The notes under the pieces: model-generated
The model's database searches: none
What the model was told of the DNA's origin: nothing
The model's input: the letters and a program-made list of their open reading frames with translations, nothing else
DNA from: Candidatus Microgenomates bacterium
GTDB taxonomy: Bacteria > Patescibacteriota > Microgenomatia > 2-02-FULL-39-11
NCBI GenBank assembly: GCA_022866885.1
Contig: JALHWS010000206.1
Span: forward strand, 1-6,729
DNA length: 6,729 bases
Direction of reading: 5' to 3'
Position numbers and translations under genes: made by a program
Shown: piece after piece, positions 1 to 6,274 of the stretch
Layout of the letters: each line of letters begins with the position of its first letter
Numbering within the stretch: position 1 is the stretch's first letter

Positions 1-947
1 CATTCTTTTCTTTTGGTAAAAATCGCGTAAATCATCAGGAGGATCCCACCAACAAAAAAGGGTAACTGGGTTAGATAAAATACTCCCATTCCCCTGACAA
101 ATTGACGGGTAACAAAATGACCCGGATAACCTAAATCACCTGTCAGGAATAGAAAATTAACCCCAAAATGATCAAAATATAATGGCAAGGTTTTTTTTAC
201 TCTTTCCGGTATGGCCATTTTGCTGTCTTGGATATTATTCCAGCGCGTTAAAAGATAACCGTCTTTTAACCCCTTCAGAAGCGGTAAGGAAATAAGTAAA
301 AAGAGGATGAGAGCGAAAAACAGATTTTTTTTGTGGTGAAATCTTTCTTTTATCAGCCAATACAGACTGGTAAAACCCAAAAAAACGGGAATGATAAACC
401 AGGCCGGATAATAAGTGTATAACCCCAAACCAAAAACCAAGTAGGATACTGGTAACATCTTCCTATTTTTAAAAGACTTCAGAAATAAATATAATCCCAG
501 GGAAAAAAAGAAAGGGAAAGAAGCATACTCCGAACCCCAACGGCTGATATGGATATGCCAGGGAGATACAGCCAGCAACAAGGCGGCGCATAAACCAAGA
601 CCGACTCCGCCAAGTTTTTTTCCGATTAAATAAAGCATAAAGACGGTCGCTACACCATATACAACCGTGGTAAAACGGACACTAAACTCTGAAAGGCCAA
701 AGAGTACTACGGAGGGAATATTGCTATAAATCGGGATGGGTATCCGGTACTCGCCGAATGATTGAAAAAATAACGGCCAGCTTTTCCCATGGTCATCTTT
801 TCCGCTCGTCAGCAGCTTATAGGCATTATATCCAAGCGCCGCTTCATCGGTAAAAAAACCGACCGGCGCGACAGTTATACGGTATATCCTCAAAAAAAAG
901 GCTAAGAATAAAATACAACTGATGATTAAATATTTCCGGCTTTCCAT
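1..947 (-). CDS. GT-C family membrane glycosyltransferase (PMT_2/ArnT-like), C-terminus cut off by the window edge
   Basis: The frame is open from the ATG at 947-945 to the left edge, giving 315 residues without a stop. The protein is multispanning: an N-terminal segment at about residues 6-24, then hydrophobic stretches near 76-110, 115-132, 142-156, 165-199 and 207-224. After the first span comes the extracytoplasmic loop motif FFTDEAALGYNAY, whose D34-E35 pair matches the catalytic acidic site of PMT_2/ArnT GT-C enzymes. It is followed by WPLFFQSFGEY (58-67). A later LTGD motif (268-271) before another span also fits the family. By family, such enzymes transfer a sugar from a polyprenyl-phosphate donor on the outer face of the membrane; donor and acceptor cannot be told here. 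The start lies one base after the stop of the upstream gene, with no Shine-Dalgarno sequence, so translation is probably coupled. The missing end should carry the remaining spans. Confidence 0.88.
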   Translation of the reverse strand, partial: MESRKYLIISCILFLAFFLRIYRITVAPVGFFTDEAALGYNAYKLLTSGKDDHGKSWPLFFQSFGEYRIPIPIYSNIPSVVLFGLSEFSVRFTTVVYGVATVFMLYLIGKKLGGVGLGLCAALLLAVSPWHIHISRWGSEYASFPFFFSLGLYLFLKSFKNRKMLPVSYLVFGLGLYTYYPAWFIIPVFLGFTSLYWLIKERFHHKKNLFFALILFLLISLPLLKGLKDGYLLTRWNNIQDSKMAIPERVKKTLPLYFDHFGVNFLFLTGDLGYPGHFVTRQFVRGMGVFYLTQLPFFVGGILLMIYAIFTKRKE

Positions 948-948
948 A

Positions 949-2496
949 TCAGTCTGACGGTATATTAACGATATAGGATACCAATCGACCGTCTTCGCTG
1001 TAAATACTGTCTACTTTTGTCCCTAACGCGCATTTTTCAAATATTTCCGTATCAGAATACCTGTCCGGACCGACCACCACCACGGCTGGATAGTGTCCTA
1101 CCTCCTGACAACTTTTGATAAGTCTGTTCCAATCAAATAACTGCCTTTCCTTTGTTAAATTATAGACTACCCCTTTATGCTCTGGTTGACCGGCTTCTCC
1201 CCAACAACAGGAAGAAAAATTAACGGAATAGTTCGAAGGCAATTTATCGATATATGCGGCAATTATCCTCCCAGGTCCTAAGTTCTTGTCCGGCAACCCC
1301 TTTGTATAGTCAACAAAATAAAGCCGGAGATTGGCAAAGACAAGATATACGAAAAGGCCGGTAACCAATACTTCCGTCAGATATTTTTTCGGCAATATTT
1401 TTTTCACCCAGAAATATACTTCCGACAAACCTGCCCCAACCAATACAAAGACAAAAGGAATAACCGCGATTGTCCTGCTACTGCTGGGGATTTCTCCCTT
1501 AGGAATCGCTGGTAATATGGAAGGCAAGATCAAAACAAACAGGAAAAAGAGGGTAAGAAACAGCCAAAGGTATTTCTTGGTCCTGAAAAAATAGATTATT
1601 CCGAGGAAGAACAACATGCCGCTTATTTTATCTATCTGCGGATGACCGGAGACGTTCACCCGGAAAGTCTCATCTCCCCTTATATGAAGCATCCGGACGG
1701 TTTTTATCAAATTGGTTTTCAATTTTTCGATTGTTTCTGCGCTAATAAGACTGCCCCCCAACAATACTTTCTTTCCCACATATCCCTGCGGCCCGAAATT
1801 ACCCGGCTGATTTTTGACGATCTGGACGAACGGGATCGTTAAGATAACCAAAACGAAGGTCACGAGAATAAAATGCAGTAACGTCCGTAAGGGATTGATG
1901 CGGGATTTACCAAGAATGTAAAATGCCGCTAAGCTTACTACTATGATAAGCAAATATACTATCGGAAATAAGAAGGTTTGCGGGTAAGTGTACCATCCTA
2001 GAGAGGCCACAAAGGCTCCTAATAGCAGGTCCGGTAAATGATTTCTTTTTATATATCTGACGAGAAAATAAGCCATAAATGAGGAAATGGCTGGAATGAC
2101 GATTTGGGAATTGCCGAGCCGGCTCCAGATGAGAAACCAGAAGGAAACACTGGCTGTTAAAACCGTCATTAAGGCTGTTTTTTTATTAGTAATCTCTTTT
2201 GTAAAGAGATATATTCCCATCAGTCCAATCAGACTGACGATTACTGACGCGACTTTGTAAGTGACATAACCGTGGTCTTTGTATAAAATGACAATCGGGG
2301 CAATCAGGTAGTGGTAAAGCGGCCCTGGGCTTTGGAAGAAGTAAAATGGCCACTGCCCATTTATGACCTGCATTTCGTATTCGTGGACGTTGGAGATGTC
2401 GCCAAACCATTCCCCGGGCAGTTTCTCTAAATAAAATAATCTTATCAGAATTGAAAAGCCAACAATCAAAAAAACAAGCCAAAAAACTCGTTTCAT
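949..2496 (-). CDS. GT-C family membrane glycosyltransferase with C-terminal extracytoplasmic domain
   Basis: 515 residues, apparently complete, ending in TGA. About a dozen hydrophobic spans lie between residues 4 and 390, followed by a soluble tail of about 125 residues (391-515), as in ArnT-like GT-C proteins. The first outer loop reads GEWFGDISNVHEYEMQ. D33 aligns with the first acid of the PMT_2 DE pair, but the next residue is I34, and extra acids sit at E39 and E41. The loop continues WPFYFFQSPGPLY (49-61), closely parallel to the downstream gene. Other family landmarks are R273-G274-D275 and the SSSRTIAVIPF stretch (338-348). The tail holds four cysteines: C430, C431, C463 and C489. 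Likely role: polyprenyl-phosphate-sugar transfer outside the membrane; substrate unknown. It is first in a two-gene operon with the 1-947 gene. The ATG lies 18 bases from a divergent gene and has a -10-like element just upstream and no Shine-Dalgarno sequence. Confidence 0.88.
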   Translation of the reverse strand: MKRVFWLVFLIVGFSILIRLFYLEKLPGEWFGDISNVHEYEMQVINGQWPFYFFQSPGPLYHYLIAPIVILYKDHGYVTYKVASVIVSLIGLMGIYLFTKEITNKKTALMTVLTASVSFWFLIWSRLGNSQIVIPAISSFMAYFLVRYIKRNHLPDLLLGAFVASLGWYTYPQTFLFPIVYLLIIVVSLAAFYILGKSRINPLRTLLHFILVTFVLVILTIPFVQIVKNQPGNFGPQGYVGKKVLLGGSLISAETIEKLKTNLIKTVRMLHIRGDETFRVNVSGHPQIDKISGMLFFLGIIYFFRTKKYLWLFLTLFFLFVLILPSILPAIPKGEIPSSSRTIAVIPFVFVLVGAGLSEVYFWVKKILPKKYLTEVLVTGLFVYLVFANLRLYFVDYTKGLPDKNLGPGRIIAAYIDKLPSNYSVNFSSCCWGEAGQPEHKGVVYNLTKERQLFDWNRLIKSCQEVGHYPAVVVVGPDRYSDTEIFEKCALGTKVDSIYSEDGRLVSYIVNIPSD

Positions 2497-2502
2497 GTAG
2501 TA

Positions 2503-2508
2503 TATACT
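2503..2508 (+). promoter_or_regulatory. Candidate -10 element for the rightward GT-C gene, with 12-base palindrome
   Basis: TATACT (5 of 6 to consensus) ends six bases before the ATG at 2515, so a start site at the usual distance would coincide with the start codon. No convincing -35 is seen at 16-18 bases upstream, where the sequence is an A-run, and there is no TG extension. The hexamer is part of the perfect palindrome TAGTATATACTA at 2498-2509. The same DNA therefore offers -10-like sequences in both directions, and it could alternatively be an operator half-site pair. Confidence 0.4.
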
Positions 2509-2532
2509 AAATTAATGCGGAAGATTGTTCAA
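2504..2532 (-). promoter_or_regulatory. Candidate promoter for the leftward GT-C operon
   Basis: Read on the minus strand, TTGAAC at 2532-2527 (4 of 6 to the -35 consensus) is followed after exactly 17 bases by TAGTAT at 2509-2504 (4 of 6 to the -10 consensus). The ATG at 2496 begins 7 bases after that hexamer, so initiation would fall at or beside the A of ATG, giving a leaderless message. An overlapping alternative -10, TATACT at 2504-2499, fits the consensus better but sits too close to the ATG and would need a 22-base spacer. The -35 lies inside the first codons of the divergent gene. This is a pattern match only. Confidence 0.4.
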
Positions 2533-4065
2533 CATCCTCACTTTATCCCTTGGTTCCTGTTTATCGTCTTTGCTAGTATATATTTCTCAAGCACGGTAGG
2601 AGTAATGAACAGTATGGATGCCCCTCAATACGCCATGACTCAAGCGTTGGTTGAAAAAAATACCATACAAATTGATTCTTTCAACCAATGGAGCTGGCCG
2701 GATTATTGCATTATCAATGACCATATATATAATTGCCGTGAACCGGGACAGTCCTTCCTTGGCATACCTTTCTATCTTCTGGCAAAAGCAGTTTTACCGC
2801 TTGTTAATAGCCCTTATCAAGGTTATCCGGATATTAACGAAGATAGTAAATTGGAAGCATTAACATATGGATTTTTCTCCACTATTGGTGTTTTAAGTGT
2901 CATCCTGCTCTGGGGAATTTGCCGGAAATTAAAAATTTCCAAAGCTGGAAGCCTTTTTGCCGCTTTTTTGTTCGGAATCGGATCTCTCCTTTGGAGATAT
3001 AGTTTTGGGTATGTCCGACAGTCACCAGCAGTCCTTTTATACTTATCTTTTATTTATGTCATCCTTTATAAGCCTGATAGAAGTAAAGAGGTCGTCAAAT
3101 GGTTTCTTTTAGGGCTTATTACAGGCGTAATCCAATTGTTTGACAGCGTAAGTTTCTTACCTCTTTTTTTAACCGGCATCTTATATCTCCTCTTTAAGAA
3201 AATCAGGCGGAAAAAGAGCATTTGTTATCTTTTTGTCGCCTTTATTTTACCTGTTCTCTTTATGATTATATTAAGACTTGTCTATAATAAAATTGCGTTT
3301 GGTGACTATTTATCTGAAGGCAGATTTATTTCCGTTTATGCGCCTATTCCTCTGCAATACCAATTTTCGGCAGAAGCAAAAAAAACCATCCCATATCTCC
3401 TTTTCAGTTTCAAATCTCTCCCTCCCACTGTATTGGATTACATGAAGAATCTCCCTCAAGATATGGCGGAAAAACTCGAATATGGACTGTGGGCTACCAA
3501 AAATAAATTTTTGGGGATCTTTATTCAATCACCCATTCTTTTCCTGTTCTTTCCAGGGATTATTTTACTTTTCAGAAGAAACCGCAGATTACTATTTATG
3601 ATACTTCTGATTATAGGTTTAAATCTGATAATCATCGGGAAATTTATGGGGTTCTACAATCCCAACTCCTATGACACGCGTTATTTGCTTCCCGTTATTC
3701 CGCTATTATTTATCTCCGTATCTTATTGTATTGATTCTATCTTTAGGAGTAAAAAGAAATTGATTATCATCGTTTGTTCAGTTATTGCGGTATTACTTGC
3801 TTTATTATCCATCTATAACAGCTGGTATTCCGTTATTACCAGTTATTCTCCGCACATATCCGGAGAAAACAGATTTTCCTTCTATCAGCTTGCGAAACCT
3901 TGGGGTAACATCGGTAATGCTAAAAATAATGCGGCGCTACTATTTATCAATACTTTTCCCAATATCTATAATCTCCATATTCTTTTTATCTTTTATCTTG
4001 TTCCACTCCTGGGTATTTTCCTGCTTCGGAAATTATTTCAATCTTTGCTGGCAACAAAGAGGTAG
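2515..4065 (+). CDS. Multispanning GT-C-like membrane protein, probable glycosyltransferase
   Basis: 516 residues ending in TAG, with about ten to twelve hydrophobic spans over the whole length, starting at residues 11-27. The first outer loop has NSMDAPQYAMTQAL, with D35 in the place of the catalytic acid of GT-C enzymes. Other landmarks are C74-REPGQSFLGIPFYLL, YNKIAFGDYLSEG (257-269) and SYDTRYLLPVIPLL (385-398), a pattern seen in a distinct group of large bacterial membrane glycosyltransferase-like proteins. It is not a close copy of the two leftward GT-C genes, since it lacks the DE pair and the WP-FFQS motif. Probable role: sugar transfer from a lipid carrier on the outer face of the membrane; substrate unknown. 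It is transcribed divergently from the gene at 949-2496 and converges on the GT4 gene. Its base composition is visibly more A+T rich than the right-hand part of the window. No Shine-Dalgarno sequence precedes the ATG. Confidence 0.82.
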   Translation: MRKIVQHPHFIPWFLFIVFASIYFSSTVGVMNSMDAPQYAMTQALVEKNTIQIDSFNQWSWPDYCIINDHIYNCREPGQSFLGIPFYLLAKAVLPLVNSPYQGYPDINEDSKLEALTYGFFSTIGVLSVILLWGICRKLKISKAGSLFAAFLFGIGSLLWRYSFGYVRQSPAVLLYLSFIYVILYKPDRSKEVVKWFLLGLITGVIQLFDSVSFLPLFLTGILYLLFKKIRRKKSICYLFVAFILPVLFMIILRLVYNKIAFGDYLSEGRFISVYAPIPLQYQFSAEAKKTIPYLLFSFKSLPPTVLDYMKNLPQDMAEKLEYGLWATKNKFLGIFIQSPILFLFFPGIILLFRRNRRLLFMILLIIGLNLIIIGKFMGFYNPNSYDTRYLLPVIPLLFISVSYCIDSIFRSKKKLIIIVCSVIAVLLALLSIYNSWYSVITSYSPHISGENRFSFYQLAKPWGNIGNAKNNAALLFINTFPNIYNLHILFIFYLVPLLGIFLLRKLFQSLLATKR

Positions 4066-4082
4066 GATAAAGTTTTCCCTTA
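4066..4082. other. 17-base convergent gap without a convincing terminator
   Basis: This is all the DNA between the stops of the rightward gene (TAG, 4063-4065) and the leftward GT4 gene (TAA, complement of 4083-4085). A weak, A+T-rich hairpin can be drawn (4063-4070 with 4083-4090, including one G-U pair and a single G-C pair, loop of 12), overlapping both stop codons. It has no U-tract of the usual kind on either strand, so it is not called a terminator. Confidence 0.5.
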
Positions 4083-5201
4083 TTATCTTATTAGGTTCTG
4101 ATAAAAGTTGATCGTCATATCTTTGGAAAACTCCCTGTTTGCCTTTTTTCTATTTTTCACATATTTATTTTTATCTTTTAATATCTCAACAATCGCTCTT
4201 GCCAGTTTTTGGCTGTTTTTGATGGGCACAACCGCCCCCATCCCGGTTTTTTGGATCGGCACTCTTACTCCTGGAAGATCGCTCGCCACCACCGGCACAC
4301 CCATCATCATCGCCTCTACCTGTACCATGCCAAAAGCCTCGGTGGAATTGACAGACGGCAAGACCAATACATCAAGCAAAGAGTAAAAGGCTCCCATCTC
4401 CTCTTCTTTCAACTCTCCTAAGAAGATGATGTTGTCTTTATACTTCTCCACCAGTTTAAGAATTTTCTCCTTGTATTTCACTTCCCCGACCGGATCCAAA
4501 GAGCCTGCAATAACAATTTTGCATTTATCTTTTAGAAGCGGTATTGTTTCTAAAAGATATTCCATCCCTTTTTCCGCCGCCAACCGCGCGGCAACACCGA
4601 TGACATAGTCTGTTTTTCCGATTTTATCCGTGATCATTTTTTGTACTCTTTTATCAATCTTTGGCAATGGTATAGGAGGATAAACATATTTGGTTTTTTT
4701 GAGATACGGAAGCAATATTTTTGAATGATTGGCAAAGTCTTCGGTATAAGTGACAATCGTGTCCGACAAAGCAAGGGAAATCTTATTTGACTTATTTAAC
4801 AGCCAATTGATGATCCGGTTGAAAAATCCCCGGGGTAAAACCACTTCGCAGTGATAGATGGCAATGACTTTTTTGCCGAAGATTTTTCCCAATAGCGCGG
4901 GAATAATGCCCTCAAATTGCGGCAGATTAATAATTACCACCTCATGTTTCCTAACTTCACAGTAACATTTCGTCAGCCAACCAAGAGAGACGAAGCCCTT
5001 GCTTATTTTAAGAAGCGGCTTGACGCGCACTACCCTGACTGTATTTATTTTCTCTTCAAAAGGAAGATTTTTTTCATGCTGAAAGCAGATCACTGATACC
5101 TGATGACTTCTTTCCGACAATGCTTCAGCCAGCCTTTTGACATACAAAGTCAATCCGGAAACATAAGGAGTGTAGTAGGTGATGGAAAAAATAACCTTCA
5201 T
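4083..5201 (-). CDS. GT4-family glycosyltransferase (group 1, GT-B fold)
   Basis: 372 residues, the usual length for GT4 enzymes, with no membrane span; it should act in the cytosol or at the inner membrane face. The N-terminal acceptor domain begins MKVIFSITYYTPYVSGLTLYV, with the family's glycine loop (G16) and a helix rich in L and A. The donor domain starts near residue 199 with GVAARLAAEKG (R206 and K211 are the usual phosphate-contacting residues). It carries the EX7E motif, E288 and E296 in STEAFGMVQVEAMMMGVPVVAS, followed by DLPGVR. GT4 enzymes are retaining transferases that use nucleotide sugars; the sugar is not predictable here. The ATG (5201-5199) overlaps the TGA of the upstream HAD gene as ATGA, so the two are translationally coupled and probably functionally linked. 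No Shine-Dalgarno sequence precedes the start. Confidence 0.93.
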   Translation of the reverse strand: MKVIFSITYYTPYVSGLTLYVKRLAEALSERSHQVSVICFQHEKNLPFEEKINTVRVVRVKPLLKISKGFVSLGWLTKCYCEVRKHEVVIINLPQFEGIIPALLGKIFGKKVIAIYHCEVVLPRGFFNRIINWLLNKSNKISLALSDTIVTYTEDFANHSKILLPYLKKTKYVYPPIPLPKIDKRVQKMITDKIGKTDYVIGVAARLAAEKGMEYLLETIPLLKDKCKIVIAGSLDPVGEVKYKEKILKLVEKYKDNIIFLGELKEEEMGAFYSLLDVLVLPSVNSTEAFGMVQVEAMMMGVPVVASDLPGVRVPIQKTGMGAVVPIKNSQKLARAIVEILKDKNKYVKNRKKANREFSKDMTINFYQNLIR

Positions 5202-5764
5202 TTTGTTTTTTTCGCAATCTCTTTCAGTGCGTGTTCCAGGTGTGGTGATTTATATGGATGCGGGTGTTTCCGGTCAATTAGGTTATAGATCCAATATATT
5301 TTTGTGGTATGCCGGCCGTGGAGGTAACTGACAATATCGAGGTTATCTTCTATAAAGTAATGTAGATCATACTCTTTGAGCATTTTTTCCTTGAAAAGAT
5401 GAGGTTGCTCATCTTTTTTATTCAGGTTAACGGTTTTAAAAAATCTATTCAGCTTATGTTTCTCAAGCCACCGATACAGATGATCACCCAGAAAGCTGTA
5501 TCGGGCGGTTATGAGGTGAGCTTCAATCACCTCTTTCTCCACCATCTCCCGAAAAAGACTTATCCCTTTGGCCGGAAAGATACTCGATTCATGACAAATG
5601 ATCCAGAATAATTTCTGCCATGGTTGTTGGGGATACCAAAAATTCAGCTTTTTCACTCCGAGCAAGTTTTTTTTCACGTAAGTCAGGGGCGCCCGCACCA
5701 GCCGGAACGGGTTATAGGCGATCACGCCGTCAAAATCAAAACCAACCCTGATCTTTTTTTTCAT
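5198..5764 (-). CDS. HAD-superfamily hydrolase, nucleotidase-like, function unknown
   Basis: 188 residues. HAD motifs appear in order: motif I FDFDGV with D10 (nucleophile) and D12 (acid/base), motif II LITARY with T86, a lysine-rich stretch around K125-K130 for motif III, and motif IV FIEDN with E139-D140. About 70 residues between motifs I and II leave room for a small C1-type cap, as in 5'(3')-deoxyribonucleotidase-like proteins, and the ITAR and IEDN forms resemble that group. Expected chemistry is Mg-dependent phosphate removal; the substrate is unknown. A basic and aromatic tail (WIYNLIDRKHPHPYKSP) follows the core. It is the first gene of a two-gene operon with the GT4 enzyme, overlapping by four bases. 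A phosphatase or nucleotidase role in nucleotide-sugar or lipid-linked sugar handling is therefore inferred. The start follows an extended -10 by six bases, with a pyrimidine-rich CTCCTC and no Shine-Dalgarno sequence. Confidence 0.85.
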   Translation of the reverse strand: MKKKIRVGFDFDGVIAYNPFRLVRAPLTYVKKNLLGVKKLNFWYPQQPWQKLFWIICHESSIFPAKGISLFREMVEKEVIEAHLITARYSFLGDHLYRWLEKHKLNRFFKTVNLNKKDEQPHLFKEKMLKEYDLHYFIEDNLDIVSYLHGRHTTKIYWIYNLIDRKHPHPYKSPHLEHALKEIAKKTK

Positions 5765-5770
5765 GAGGAG

Positions 5771-5779
5771 ATTATATCA
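5771..5779 (-). promoter_or_regulatory. Extended -10 promoter of the HAD-GT4 operon
   Basis: On the minus strand, TGATATAAT at 5779-5771 is a perfect -10 hexamer with the TGn extension. No good -35 is seen 16-18 bases upstream, which an extended -10 can tolerate. The hexamer ends six bases before the ATG at 5764, so the transcript would start at or next to the start codon. This is the best promoter match in the window. Confidence 0.65.
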
Positions 5780-5783
5780 GATC

Positions 5784-5812
5784 TTTTCAGCGAAAGAAAA
5801 ACACTCTATAAT
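5784..5812 (+). promoter_or_regulatory. Promoter of the DUF2298 gene
   Basis: TTTTCA at 5784-5789 (4 of 6 to the -35 consensus) is followed after 17 bases by a perfect TATAAT at 5807-5812. The ATG at 5822 is nine bases further on, so the leader would be about zero to three bases. It lies back to back with the extended -10 of the leftward operon, only four bases away, in a 57-base shared region. An overlapping TAGAAT at 5815-5820 is too close to the ATG to be used for this start. Confidence 0.55.
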
Positions 5813-5821
5813 AATAGAATT

Positions 5822-6274
5822 ATGTCAGATGTTTCAGCTATTTTAATCTGGTGGCTGACGATTTTCGTCATTGGCGGTATTTTCACTCCAATCACTTTCT
5901 CCATTTTCCGCAGGTTCATCGACAAAGGCTATATTTTCTCCAAAATTATCGGCATCCTGTCTTCCTCATACCTTATCTGGCTTCTGGGCAGTTTCCATAT
6001 CCTCCCCTTTTCCAAGATGACGATCATTGTCGTTTTGGTGGGATTTGCCCTCCTTAACTTGTTTCTAAGAAATAAAAACAGCCAGACAAAAATTCCCTGG
6101 CGGGCCATTATCCTCGAGGAATCTCTTTTCCTCCTGACGCTTTCTTTCTGGTCATACGTTCGAGCCAATGAACCTTCTATCCATTCTCTGGAAAAATATA
6201 TGGACTTCGGTTTCGTCAACTCGATCCTTCGGACAAATTACTTCCCGCCCCTTGATATGTGGCTAACCAAATAG
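5822..6274 (+). CDS. N-terminal part of DUF2298/Chlor_Arch_YYY membrane protein, cut short by TAG
   Basis: 150 residues, then TAG at 6272-6274. Hydrophobic spans lie near residues 6-28, 41-61, 66-82 and 98-113. The stretch SLEKYMDFGFVNSILRTNYF and the PPLDMWL that follows (122-148) is the characteristic first conserved block of the Chlor_Arch_YYY (DUF2298) family of very large membrane proteins, thought to be glycan-related and GT-C-like but of unproven function. The family block does not end here: it carries on in the same frame after the stop. The product is therefore a truncated fragment unless the stop is read through or is an error. The ATG at 5822 is chosen because it follows a perfect TATAAT by nine bases. 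An in-frame ATG at 5624 would run through the opposing HAD gene and its promoter and is rejected. Confidence 0.75.
   Translation: MSDVSAILIWWLTIFVIGGIFTPITFSIFRRFIDKGYIFSKIIGILSSSYLIWLLGSFHILPFSKMTIIVVLVGFALLNLFLRNKNSQTKIPWRAIILEESLFLLTLSFWSYVRANEPSIHSLEKYMDFGFVNSILRTNYFPPLDMWLTK

Noticed and set aside
191..332. Runs of eight T (191-198 and 325-332) as slippage or frameshift sites
   Set aside because: They encode ordinary lysine codons on the minus strand, and the reading frame is continuous through both, so no frameshift needs explaining.
949..951. UGA recoded as glycine, as in Gracilibacteria/SR1
   Set aside because: TGA ends the genes at 949 and 5198 at natural protein ends, next to or overlapping the following start, and no in-frame TGA is found inside any conserved region.
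1331..1842. Rightward open frames of 87 and 66 codons inside the second GT-C gene
   Set aside because: They are antisense shadows of a conserved coding region and have no family features or promoter.
4063..4090. Hairpin across the two convergent stop codons as a bidirectional terminator
   Set aside because: One G-C pair only, a G-U pair, a 12-base loop and no proper U-tract.
4071..4132. Inverted repeat AGTTTTCC (4071-4078) and GGAAAACT (4125-4132)
   Set aside because: Only 8 bases with a 46-base loop, lying inside the end of the GT4 coding sequence; expected by chance in A+T-rich DNA.
5624..5821. Upstream in-frame ATG at 5624 that would lengthen the DUF2298 protein by 66 residues
   Set aside because: The added part is antisense to the HAD gene, passes through both promoters, and is not membrane-like or family-like; the ATG at 5822 directly follows a good promoter.
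5929..6219. Leftward open frame of 96 codons opposite the DUF2298 gene
   Set aside because: Charged, non-family sequence lying wholly antisense to a conserved membrane-protein region.
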